A stretch of DNA of 64,000 nt from Saussurea involucrata (lineage: Eukaryota > Streptophyta > Magnoliopsida > Asterales > Asteraceae), in NCBI GenBank assembly GCA_033807775.1, contig CM066314.1:95830929-95894928 (forward strand), read 5' to 3'. Below the pieces are notes generated by a model that was not told the DNA's origin, did no database searches, and saw only the letters and a list, made by a program, of their open reading frames with translations. A program made the position numbers and the translations under genes. Below, in pieces: positions 46,729 through 56,929 of the stretch (position 1 is its first letter; every line of letters starts with the position of its first letter).

Positions 46729-49700
46729 ATGGCTTCATCTTCTCGAGCTACATCCTCTTAACTCTCTCCGGCGAACTCACCGGAACACTCCCCTGCACAT
46801 TCAGAACATTCTGAAAACCCCAGCCTTGCAAGAAATATTGAACAACAAGATTCCGGGGACTCAGCAGACTTTGCTCCGACGACACACTTGCAAAACTTTA
46901 TAGCAAAGGATCATTTCGAAGCCAGTCTTCCTATCAAATCCAACAACTGCTATTTGGTCCCCTCACCCACTACTTTCGGCGAAGCCCATGCCATACTTCT
47001 GAACATCATGGAGAATCATGTCCTCTTCCCTCTACTATCAAGAACCCCGAACAAAATTCCAGTCCGTTATTTGAACCAATTTTGGCAAAGCTGCCGATTT
47101 GATAAAGACGATTCTCTTATCAAAGGATACATTTCAAGACCTGATAAATCTGAGCATCTTGAAATCAAGTTCAACAGAACAATGTTCTCACTTGAATTCA
47201 ACCTACCAACAAGGGGTCTTCTGGGATTGAAGAGTTATGCAGAGCAACCAACAGACGAAGAGCTCTGTCGATTCGTGGAAATGCTTGGGTACAACACCCA
47301 ACTACGGAAGAGAAATGACTTCTGCAGAGGCCGATTACCACCTCTGTGGAACACTTTGTTCTCTATTCTTAACAGATTCCTGACAGGAAAGATCGGCAGT
47401 ATTGACCAGAGCTCACATCAAATCTTGAGCATCATGTATGGGGTTTACTATGATCTTCCACTAGATTATGCGACCATAATGATGCAAGAGATCATAAACA
47501 CCATCGACAGAAAGAACAACTCGAAAAGGGTCAAAGAGAACGATCCCAACTTTCTACCACCTCTGCAATTCCAAAGAATATTAGGAGTACTGTTCGAACC
47601 TCTGCTGCTAATCCAAAATTGGCCAATGGAAGGGCCAACTCCCAAACAGTTCCCGATGAACAAGAATACCCCCACTGATCATGTTGATGGCTACTCACAC
47701 TGTAGACCTCTGTCAAAGAAGCTTCTGCAATACGCATCGAATAAATCCCTTAAGAAAGAGTATATACGCGATCATAGAACTCCTAAACCGAGTCCTATGA
47801 CACCCCTGCGTTTAGGTGTCCCCCTAGGAACAATGATAACAAAACCTCTTTCCACTCAAGAAGAAAAAGATCAGAAGTTAGCAAAGCACATGGCTATTCA
47901 ACTCAGCTTTATAGCCAAATGTGCAGAACTAATGGGAAAGAAGTCTTCATCAAGAACCTCTGCGTCTACTCCAAAAGCTAAGAAGAGGAAAACTGCAGAA
48001 GGCATCTCGACAAGCGCTGCAGAAGATCAACCCTCACCTCCTCATGCCACAGAAATTGGCTCCTCTGCTCCTCCCTCCTCCCCAAAAATGAAGAAGAAAA
48101 GATCAAAATCAACAGAAGAAGGGGCACCAAATCCTAAGAGGAGGAAAACCAAAAAGAGGCATGGTAAATCACTTGCAAAGTTGGTAACCATTGCAGAAGA
48201 GGAAACTGCTGAAGAAGAATTTGCAGAAGAAGAAATGGTTACAGAAAGGTATCAATCACCCTATCAATCTCCAGATAGATTTGCTCACCAAGGAGACCTG
48301 AACGACTTCTTACAGAACCCTGAAATTGCCAACACCCTAAATACAGCAGGGTGGACGGCACAACCTCTCGACCACCACTCTCCAGAAGAAGATTTCTTCA
48401 TTTCTGGCATTGACACTCATCTGCAAGAAGATGACACAACAACCAGAAATCAACCAGCCGAAACCCCTGTTATTTTACAAAACCCTTTCATTCAAGGATT
48501 GGATGTCCACAGAAGAAGTCCAAACCCAGCTTCAGAAGAAATAGAACAAACTGAAGCTGAATGGAACAGAGGTGAAATTATAGAGGCTTCGGAGAACATG
48601 ATGGAAGAAGAGAGAGAAAAAGGGGTCGAAGTTGTACAAAAAGAGGGATTAGCAACAACGGAGACAGAAATAGAGATCTTAGAGACAGATTCAGATGAAG
48701 AAGAAGCTGTCTGGATACGTAAGGGTCTTTATCATCCACATGTCATGAGATTATTTGGATCTCATCAAGTGTATGACCAATTACGACCAGAGCAAGAAAC
48801 TTCCATAGAACTTAGGGAAGAAGCAAGAAAAGATGCCTGGATAAATAGAGGCACACAACCAAAACCAACTCCCAGTGCAACCCACATTTCTGACACCGCA
48901 GGTCTAGCTGCAGAAGGTGTCATTGAAAAAGAGCAGCACAGCTCGAACCTAACCCAACCCATCCAGCCAGAGGTTACTCTTTCAACCTCTGTACCCACAG
49001 AAACCGGGGAATCCATTCCTAGGGAGTCTCCTCAAATAGACTCACCTATAGTTCGTGATCAATTGCCCCAGATCATAGAAGAACGCCCAACAGAGGAATT
49101 TGTTTCCTCTGCCACGCACTTATTAAGACCCACACTTCTTTCAGAGAGAAGTAGAGAGCACAAAGATAAAGAGACTCTAGACAAGTCTCCTAATCAACAG
49201 ATAGATATTCCAATACCCACCTCTGGAGTGGATTTGGACAATGTTCTTCTCAGAACTTCTGTAGGGATTGAAACTCATGTTTCTTCTCAAGGAGCAGAAG
49301 GAAATCCTTCCATTCTCAACGTACAAACAGGAATGAAAGAAGGTATCCCAGGAACAGGGATTCACTCTGGAGACGAATGTGTTCCTCCAGAGGTTACCAC
49401 CGGAACACAAGTTACAAGGGATGAGTTCCAAACCCTTGAGACCTCTGTGAACCAAATCTTGAAAGAGTTGCAAAGCTATTTCAAATCTTTTGCAGAGACA
49501 ACATCACTGGCACTGCTAAACCTGAACACCAAAATGGACAACCTCTCCACAGAGGTGAAAACTGCCATCTCACAGATGAAGTTTGCTGCAACCGCATCCA
49601 CCACTTCTGCCGCAACAACTACTCCTTCTTCGATTGAGAACTCCATCAACAAGTTCCTTGATCAATTGAACAAACAGACTTCAGTGTCAACGGGCATCAC

Positions 49701-51879
49701 TCCTGCAGATCTACAGAAGGCCCTACAAAAAGTTCAAGAAGAAGCCATGCGAAATAACATGCTGATGCAACCCAAAGACTACATGACAAGAGCACAGCTG
49801 ACAGATCTTGGGCAGAACGTGATTAATCAAGTGATAGAAGTCATACTTTCCTTCACCACTGCCAATGCTAACTTCGTCAAAGATTTCAGAGAAAGTGTAG
49901 GAAGGATGAGATTCAAAACAGAGGCAGAGCTAGCAACTCTTCTTGGCCTCTATGATGATGTCTGCGCGAAACTGATCGCTGCTGGAGCCACAATGCCAAA
50001 GAAACCCGATGCTTCCTGCAGAGCAGAGGGTACATCAGACAAGGGTCAGGATGACTCTGATGATGATGACCATCCTGGTCCATCAGATCATCCTGAGGGG
50101 GAGAAAACTACAGAGAAAGCTGCAAGCAGAGGACTTACATGCCCACCAATAGCCACAGAACCTCTGAGTCAAGCACCTCTAGAACAGACCCGACAACAAC
50201 AAACCCAAAAGACCTCAGAGACAACACCCATCTCTGTGGAATCATCTCCTGACGAAACCAAAACCCCAGAAGCAGAACAGCAAGCCACAGAGGCAACAAC
50301 CGCCCCTGAGGTAATCATTTTGGAAGAAACAGATGAACAAACCACAGAGAAAACACCCACCTCTGTGGAAACACCCCAAACCATACCCAGAAGAAAGTCG
50401 ATTGCCACCAAACCAAAAAGAGCAACGACCTCTGCTTCTGACATTCTGAAAAGGATGCACATAACAATGAGTAATCGTATGGTAAAGAGAGAAGAAGAAA
50501 GGCACAGGTTCACTTTAGCTTTCAGAATGGCAAGAAGATTTAATGTCAATACTTCATCAACAGAAACTGAGCTCGCAGAAGAAGTCATCAAACAACCTCC
50601 AACAGAGGTTACAGAGCAAGTCAAGCCAACAGAACCATCGCCACAAAATTCCTCTAAATCACAATCGTCAAAATCCACAGAGGCAACCTCCATCAAACCA
50701 ACAGAAGTGCCAACCTCAAAACCCACAAAAGCAACAGGTTCTGCCACAACAATAGCAAAAGATAAGGGCAAAGGGATACTGACAGAAGAGCCAAAGAAGA
50801 AGAAAACATTGCCAAAGCCAACAGAAAAACTAATGAAGAGTGCGTTTGACGCCTTTCAAACCCCAAAACCCGAAGAAGTTGACTGGGCACATGGATTGAA
50901 GCCTCTGTCAGAAATTCCTCTAACTGGTAGAGCTGCAGAAGTTGTTCAACAGATGGAGAGTCTCAGATGACAAATTCCACGACCTGGTCCAACACATGAA
51001 GAGATGGAAGAAGTGGTATACAAATACCTCTACAAACAATCCTATCAGACAAATCATCCAGTAGATCATGTGACAGATCCAAGGATCAGAGAAGAATTTG
51101 AGAACATCTTCACAAGAACAAAGCCAAGAACCAAAGCAGATGTCTTCTCAATTCACAAAATCAAAAAAGTGATCTCCTGCAGATTCTCCTTCACAAGAAC
51201 CTATCCAAGGGTCAGGTACAATCTTTACAAAGTCAGAAGAGAGAACAATTCAAAATCTACCTTCGTTGATGCTGACTTAAGAAACATCAATCCTTACGAT
51301 CTACCTGACCTTCTGCAATGGACAAAAGACAACTACAACACAGAGCCTAATACCAGAGCCTATCAAGTGTTGAGAAAAGCGATGGGGGAAAAGCTTATGT
51401 TATACAGCATGATAGATTTTCAGCTGGGAAAGGATCTTGGTCTCAAACATCTAGATCTATGACCACCAGAAGATCGCTGCCCACCAGACGCTGTGCCCAA
51501 CTCAATCATCAGAGAACCAAGATTTGGGTTAGTATTTCAAAACCCACAACACCAGGTTAAACTTTTTGTACTCATGGATTGTCAGAAGTACGCAACCAGT
51601 ACTCTGAGCAAATTCAGAGCAAGCCTTGTAAAATACAGAGGTACAGAGAAAATGGATAGAGATGATGCAGATACTTTCATCAGAGAAATAGACTCAACAA
51701 TCCGCCTAAGAGAACTCTGCATCAAATTCTACAAAGAGATCAGAAAAGTCGGCAGGGACAACAGAAGCTACAACGATTTCAAAGATGCCAAAATCTTATT
51801 CTCAGACCTCAAATCTCTGCAAACAAAGTTACTTTCATTGTACTCAAATGTAAAATGCCTCTGGCATATTTCTAAATGA
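46729..51879 (+). pseudogene. ORF3 of element D, nearly intact 1,700-codon frame
   Basis: From ATG 46729 one frame runs to 51879 with only three stops: TAA 46759-46761, TGA 50968-50970 and TGA 51460-51462. N-terminal domain: KSNNCYLVP, RYLNQFWQSC, LPTRGLLGLKSYAE, PPLWNTLFSILNRFLTGK and DLPLDYATIMMQE. Then a basic segment with PKRRKTKKRHGKS (possible nuclear localisation), a long acidic Ser/Thr/Glu-rich middle, a coiled-coil-like part, YMTRAQLTDLGQN, an acidic patch, and a C-terminal domain ending near NDFKDAK. The family's usual stop (see C) seems lost, adding ~30 residues. No signal peptide or membrane helix is visible, which speaks against an envelope role. Function unknown. Confidence 0.82.
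50095..50107 (+). other. PPT-like tract inside ORF3
   Basis: gagggggagaaaa lies in the coding sequence for ...HPEGEK. The same tract occurs in ORF3 of B (30001-30013) and C (minus, 37049-37059). Confidence 0.55.
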
Positions 51880-51964
51880 AAGAAATTTCGAGGTATTGTT
51901 TAACCTCTGTCTTATCTAACTTAGCCAAACTTAACTCAAGTTCAAATTTTTTATTTTTCACTAC

Positions 51965-51976
51965 TTAGGGGGAGAT
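51965..51976 (+). other. Polypurine tract of element D
   Basis: ttagggggagat directly before the 3' LTR. Confidence 0.88.
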
Positions 51977-52831
51977 TGTTAGCTTCAATCTTCCTAATCA
52001 TAGAAGTATTTAGAAGTACTGAAAAATAGGCTAAGTGAAGAAAGCCTCTTACAGAGGCTCTGCCGACATTACCGAGAAATCAAGGTCAAGAAGCTACAGA
52101 AGCAGCAGAGGCTTCCTACAGAAGCTCTGTCATACGCACAAAGAAGACCAAAGACTCGGAATCCGGCGAAGACTGCTCCACAGAAGACCAGACCGCAGAA
52201 CCTCTGTAATTCATTACAGAGCCTCTGTGGTCCTCAATGAAGACTTGGAAGATATTACTGGATACGTTCATCAACTTGCATGGAAAAGTACTGTCAAAAC
52301 ACGTGCCAAGCTCTGAGTGGACTCAATAGGGCAAGGTACAAAATAGACGTCTGCGCCATTTAATGCATTTACCAAAAGTACATCTGCTCCATTAAATGCG
52401 CATGGCTCAAACAACTGCTCACACCATCCAGTCCACTGTTCACACCATCCAGTTTACTATTCATGCCGTAAAAGGAACAGTGACCTACTTCATAGTCTTC
52501 TAAGAGTAGTATAAAAGGAAGTCTCATGTTGAGATCATCCTAACGGACGAATACACAAGGAATCACTAATACTCTCAAGCTTTATTGTCAAATATCTGAG
52601 TGTTATATTCTCACACACACCAACAGTTCTTAATCTGTTCTTCGTGTTGTTATCATATATTGAATAACAGTAACTGTTCAACAAATCCTTTTCATTCTTT
52701 ACTGTTTTCTTTATATATGTGCGTTCTAATATCTATCAAACATATCTGTTAGTTTAATACGCTTCCGCATCAAACTCTAAACCCAACTAATAGATCTGTT
52801 AATCTTGATTAAGTGTATTTGGGTTCCAACA
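51977..52831 (+). repeat. 3' LTR of element D (855 bp)
   Basis: It runs from tgttagcttc to ...gttccaaca, with TATA (tataaaa) at 52510-52516. Related to the LTRs of B, C and F but clearly diverged. It contains several cagaggctctg words near 52050-52230. Confidence 0.88.
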
Positions 52832-54147
52832 ATTGTTCTTCTTGACGTTTGGTGTGGGAACCGATGATTTTGGAACTTCTTTCATAGGAGTTGTACGTTT
52901 CACTCTCCATTCCAGCTTTACCTTCTTGAAGACTTAATTTTCTTTAGGCTTGTAAGAAGTTTTAACTTTAGGCACATTCAAAGTATCATCTGATTTGTCA
53001 AACAGATGATTATAGAAGAGATTAGAAGAATGGATCTGATCTTTTGAGAAATCATTTGATATGTAAAAACTTTTTGAAAAAATGTCTTTAAAGATTGAAC
53101 TTGAAGTCGTCTTAAACGAGCATTCAGAATCAGTTGAGTCTACAAGCGGAGTCTAAATAATCGTGTCAGGACTGACTTGTTTTGAAACATCAACTTTAAA
53201 AATGATGTCTTCAAGTTCTTTAATTTTGTTGATTAAAACATTTTTCTCCTTAAAAATTAAATCATATTTCTTTTGAAGATCACATTCTATCTTTTGTTCC
53301 TTCATGATATCTGTTGATAAACCAGATAACTTTCTTGTAAGCTTAAAAATCTCATCTTCAAAATATTTTCGTTTAGTCTCAAAATATTTTTCTAAAAATT
53401 TTCCGTTATCGGTTATCTCTTTGAAAATCTCCATATTTTTCTTTTTAAGATTTTTATTTTCTTTCTCAAAAAGATATTTCTTTTCGGCAAAGTCATTTCT
53501 TTCTTTCTCCAAAATATTTTCTAAGTCAGAGATTTTTACGGAAAGCTCAACACTTTTAGTCTCAAAAGATTTTCGTTCAACATCAAACTCAACTCTTTCT
53601 TTTTCGAGCTTTTCTTTTTCAAGAAATAAAACCTTTTCAAAGTCGGAGACTTGTTTCGAAAGTTTTATACATTTTAGCTCAGTCTCTTTCTTTTCTTCAA
53701 GATATTTTCTAGTAAAATTGGATAACTTTTGAGCACAAATATTTTCAAGCTCTTCATTTTCTTTTGAAAATTTTGTCTCAAAAATAGATAATTTTCTTTC
53801 AAATCAGCATTTTCAGTTTCCAAGACAAATATCTTTCTTGAAAACTCAAATGACTTTTCTTTAAAAGTATTTCTTTTTGCTTCAAAAGTCTTTACTAAAC
53901 AAATATTTTTCTTTTGCAAATCAGTATTGTCAAAAATCAGTTTCATGGCAACTTTATCCTTTTCAGCTCGAACTCCTTTCAGATCCTGTATTTCTTCTTC
54001 AAGACTATAAATCTTTTCCTTCAATGCAGTATTCTCACCTTTCAGATTTTCTCGTTCTGCTTCGAGAATTGGAATTTCAGGCATGTACAAAATTGCCGCA
54101 TCTATTTTTGAGTAAGATATATTCCCTCTCTCATATGTCGTAGGCAT
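52832..54147 (-). pseudogene. gag: Element E Gag-like coiled-coil protein
   Basis: It starts at ATG 54147 (MPTTYERGNISYSK). A long Lys/Glu coiled coil follows (LEEEIQDLKG..., LEKERNDFAEKKYLFEKE), then a Ser-rich linker and FKKVKLEWRVK near 52905. It is cut by element D's LTR at 52831. A frameshift near 53700-53790 and stops near 53150 and 52935 break it. It is homologous to Gag of I and G; the C-terminal knuckle and WVPK tail are lost. Confidence 0.78.
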
Positions 54148-55143
54148 CTTGACAAGAATTTACTCATTAGACTATGATCCTCAGAAAGTCAGACGGTACA
54201 GTGTAAAAAATTACACTTTGAAAACTTTACAGAGAAAGTTTTCGCAGGCCACTACTAGACAACTTTTCGCAATCAACTAACTTTAAGAAAAGTCTTCGCA
54301 ACCAATCCTTTGCGAAAACTTTACTTCTTGCAACCAATGTGACAAGTAAAGTCACTTTTCGCAGTTAACCTCTTGCGCAAACTTCACTTTTCGCAACCAA
54401 CAGGATGAGTAAACCTCACTTTTCGCAATGAACAGATGCGAAAACTTCTACTTTCCGCAACTAATAGAACAAGTAAACTGAACTTCTCGTAGTTAACTGA
54501 TGGGAAAACCTTTACCTTCCGCAGACAATTTATTCCGAGAACTAATCTTTTCGTAACTAACAGATGCGAAAACTGAGCTTTTCGTGTCCTTCTTGCTACG
54601 AAAACTTTACTTTTCGTATACAACCTTCTGCGAAAACTTAAACTTCACTTGACCAACTAATGCGAAAACTATGATGACTCTTGCGAAAACTTATGAATGT
54701 TGCGAAAACTTATGAATGTTGCGAAAACTTAGAAAAATCTTCAAATTCAGCCATAACTTCTTGAGTTCTTGATGAATTTGAATGAGGTTTTCATAGACTA
54801 GTTCGAAAATAAAAAACGCACACTCTAGTAGTTTATACAAAAGTTTAACTCGACCAAAAGAATGATCTTTCGATCCAAAACAATAACTGAGAGGTTTTCG
54901 AACAAAAACATATAAAATCCCAAAATTCTTCCAATCTAGATTAAATTAGGCAAAGATTCCCGAATCAATCGTGTTCAGGAGTGAAATCTGCAGATTGTCC
55001 AATAGTAATTCGATCCAAAAAGACCAGAATTTAAGAACTCGAAATTGAGATGAACAGTAAATGCGAAAACTTAAAAATAATCCAAGAAAATCTCAAAATC
55101 TTCCAATAATATCCTTTGAATTCTGTCCGAACGATCTATCTGT
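54148..55143 (-). other. Leader of element E with GCGAAAAC repeats
   Basis: Non-coding. Words tgcgaaaac and cttttcgca recur about twenty times at 54230-54730. The rest towards the PBS is AT-rich without clear features. Confidence 0.8.
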
Positions 55144-55155
55144 GCTCTGATACCA
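55144..55155 (-). other. Primer-binding site of element E
   Basis: Minus-strand TGGTATCAGAGC two bases inside the 5' LTR. Confidence 0.92.
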
Positions 55156-55157
55156 AA

Positions 55158-55435
55158 TGTTAATCCCAAATCTAGTGAGAGATTGAAGGTGTAAATCAAG
55201 ATCTAGAGAGAGAAAACAATATAGTCATCCATATATTCTTTAGAGAGTCACAAGATTGTCTTACATGGAAAGTTACAGGTATACAAAAGGTTACACTAAA
55301 CAAGTACACACTAAGCCTATTTATACCTACCAGGTTACAAGGCATAAAGGCTTGACAAGCTTAACTTTCACTACTTTGACTATTACAATGCATTGACTTT
55401 ATAGTAAATCTTGAATACAATATAATGTCCTAACA
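55158..55435 (-). repeat. 5' LTR of element E
   Basis: Nearly the same as 33442-33720, with a few substitutions. It is followed by TSD gtttc at 55436-55440. Confidence 0.93.
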
Positions 55436-55440
55436 GTTTC

Positions 55441-55765
55441 ATTTTCACAAAGGTTCAAATATGAACAAGAAGGTTCATATATGAACTCAATGGTTCATAT
55501 ATGAACTAAAACAAAATAACTTTGAAACTCTTCAAATAATAAGATGTTTTCATATATGAATAAAAACAGATCTTTGAAAACAAAGTTCTTAAGTTAAAAT
55601 CATTCATATATGAATCTTTATATTTAAATAACACTTTGAAAACAAATCAGTATATGATGTTCATCTAAAACTCATGCATATATGAACCAGACTAAAATAA
55701 TATATAATTTAATTATAAACATGTTAGGTATATTCTTTCATATATGAATCAAATCATACCATTAC
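55441..55765 (-). other. Intron of Ulp1-like gene with TTCATATATGAA motifs
   Basis: It continues the intron interrupted by element E and starts with a gtaatgg donor on the minus strand at 55765. Several ggttcatatatgaac-type palindromes lie at 55450-55750. Confidence 0.7.
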
Positions 55766-55940
55766 TGTTGTGTTAAGGAAAAGACGGTGAGGGGATTCGT
55801 TGCTTCGTAACACCTCCTCTGTGTTCAGTAGTGCAACCCAAGTATCAATCATATTTGCAACTACATGTGTGTTTGGCATTAAACTCTCAGCTGCCACTTT
55901 TATCATTTGTGCTCCATCGGTTGTTTCATAAATCATCTCA
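55766..55940 (-). pseudogene. Ulp1-like protease gene, exon
   Basis: After acceptor ttatag it reads EMIYETTDGAQMIKVAAESL, then VVANMIDTWVALLNTEE and SPHRLFLNTT, and ends before gtaatgg. The pattern ...VxxxMIDxWxxLLNxEE... precedes the catalytic core in plant Ulp1-like transposon-associated proteins, as I recall them. Joining to 33407 preserves frame (NTT then PDG). Confidence 0.78.
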
Positions 55941-56042
55941 CTATAAGGCAATGAAATTAAATTAAATTTATCATATATGCACATCATAAACTTTTTTATA
56001 TTTGAAACAAGTATATAAAGTGTTACTTACAACCACTCTCAC

Positions 56043-56897
56043 GTCAATGCAAACACCTCTCTACCAATTTTGTTTTCAGTGATTGACAAACATTTTGATA
56101 TTAAAACAATTATGTCAATGTATGGCGACCTTAGGCTTTCTGCCACTATTATTTCTCTCTTCCCCGAAGATGTATCTTCTTTTACTTCCTCCTTTTTTCC
56201 TTCCTCTTCTTTCTTTTCATCCTCATCTTCCTTCTTTTCATCTTCATCTTCTGATGTCACTCCCAAACTAAAACTGGGCCCATCTTTCAAATATGAAGAT
56301 GCAATCTTTAGGACATCTAGTGTTTCTTCTTTTGAAGCTTCATCTTGCACATTCTTCTCTCCTCCTTCTACCTCCTCTGTCTTCTCTCCTTCTACCTCAA
56401 CATTCTCATTCGCATGTTGCATAATCTCTGCTTTCTCATTCTCTCCTCCCACCTCTTCCTTATCTTTATCAATCACCTATGCTTTATGTTTCTCCTCTCC
56501 TCCTACCTCGTCCGCCTCTGTCTTTTCTTTCTCTTTTTCTTCTGTTTTTGGTTCATAAACTTTCATTACCATTTCAACTTCACCATGAGTTTTTGGGTCT
56601 TGCCAAAACTCTGCGTCCATCCAGTAACAGTAACATGTGTCATTACGAATTCTTCATCTCTATTTCTTTCCAACTATAGATTTTCTGATATCAGAAATTC
56701 TTTTTCCACAACCCTAAGTATAATGTCATCTTCCACCTTATCATTCTTTGCACCTTCTTTGTTAAACAACTTTTCAAACTCTGCTTTGTATTTTTGAATA
56801 CATCATTATCAGGATATCTGATCAAAGCATCTTCCAATCCTCCATTTATGATCATTGAATCACAAAATATCCAATCTAGTTTCTCCCTTATCATATC
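56043..56897 (-). pseudogene. Ulp1-like protease gene, large 5' exon
   Basis: Acceptor ttacag at 56898, donor gtgagag at 56042. It reads MIREKLDWIFCDSM, changes frame near 56797, then VEDDIILRVVEKEFL, and changes frame again near 56615. Next come MDAEFWQDPKTHGE, a Glu/Lys-rich acidic stretch, DGPSFSLGVTSEDE and SLRSPYIDIIVLISKCLS. Two further stops (56675 region and 56480 region) are absent from the duplicate copy at 59277-60132. The 102-bp intron to the next exon has GT...AG ends. Confidence 0.72.
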
Positions 56898-56929
56898 CTG
56901 TAAAGCCTACAATTTGCATAAAAATCATG

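Larger units (their letters stand above)
44279..52831 (+). mobile_element. Sirevirus-like Copia element D (3' half only)
   Basis: It contains RT from the YGLKQAP region onward, RNase H, spacer, ORF3, PPT and 3' LTR (51977-52831). The 5' LTR, gag, PR, IN and N-terminal RT are missing. It ends inside element E's gag at 52831/52832. Confidence 0.85.
33442..55435 (-). mobile_element. Gag-only Copia-like element E, host of C and D
   Basis: LTRs at 33442-33720 and 55158-55435 (279 and 278 bp), PBS at 55144-55155 and a perfect TSD gtttc define it. On the minus strand it reads 5' LTR, leader, coiled-coil gag, then (after C/D) a 3' region with gcgaaaac repeats and the PPT. It is a sister family of I/G by LTR length and Gag type. 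About 2 kb of its own DNA between gag and 3' region seems lost where C and D sit. Confidence 0.88.

Noticed and set aside
46729..51879. ORF3 as an envelope gene
   Set aside because: No signal peptide, no hydrophobic membrane span and no cleavage-site pattern visible; sequence is acidic and Lys-rich with a possible nuclear signal.
56070..56558. Plus-strand Ser/Phe-rich ORF over the Ulp1-like exon (and its copy at 59317)
   Set aside because: It is the antisense of the Glu/Lys-rich exon; composition and splice borders support the minus strand.
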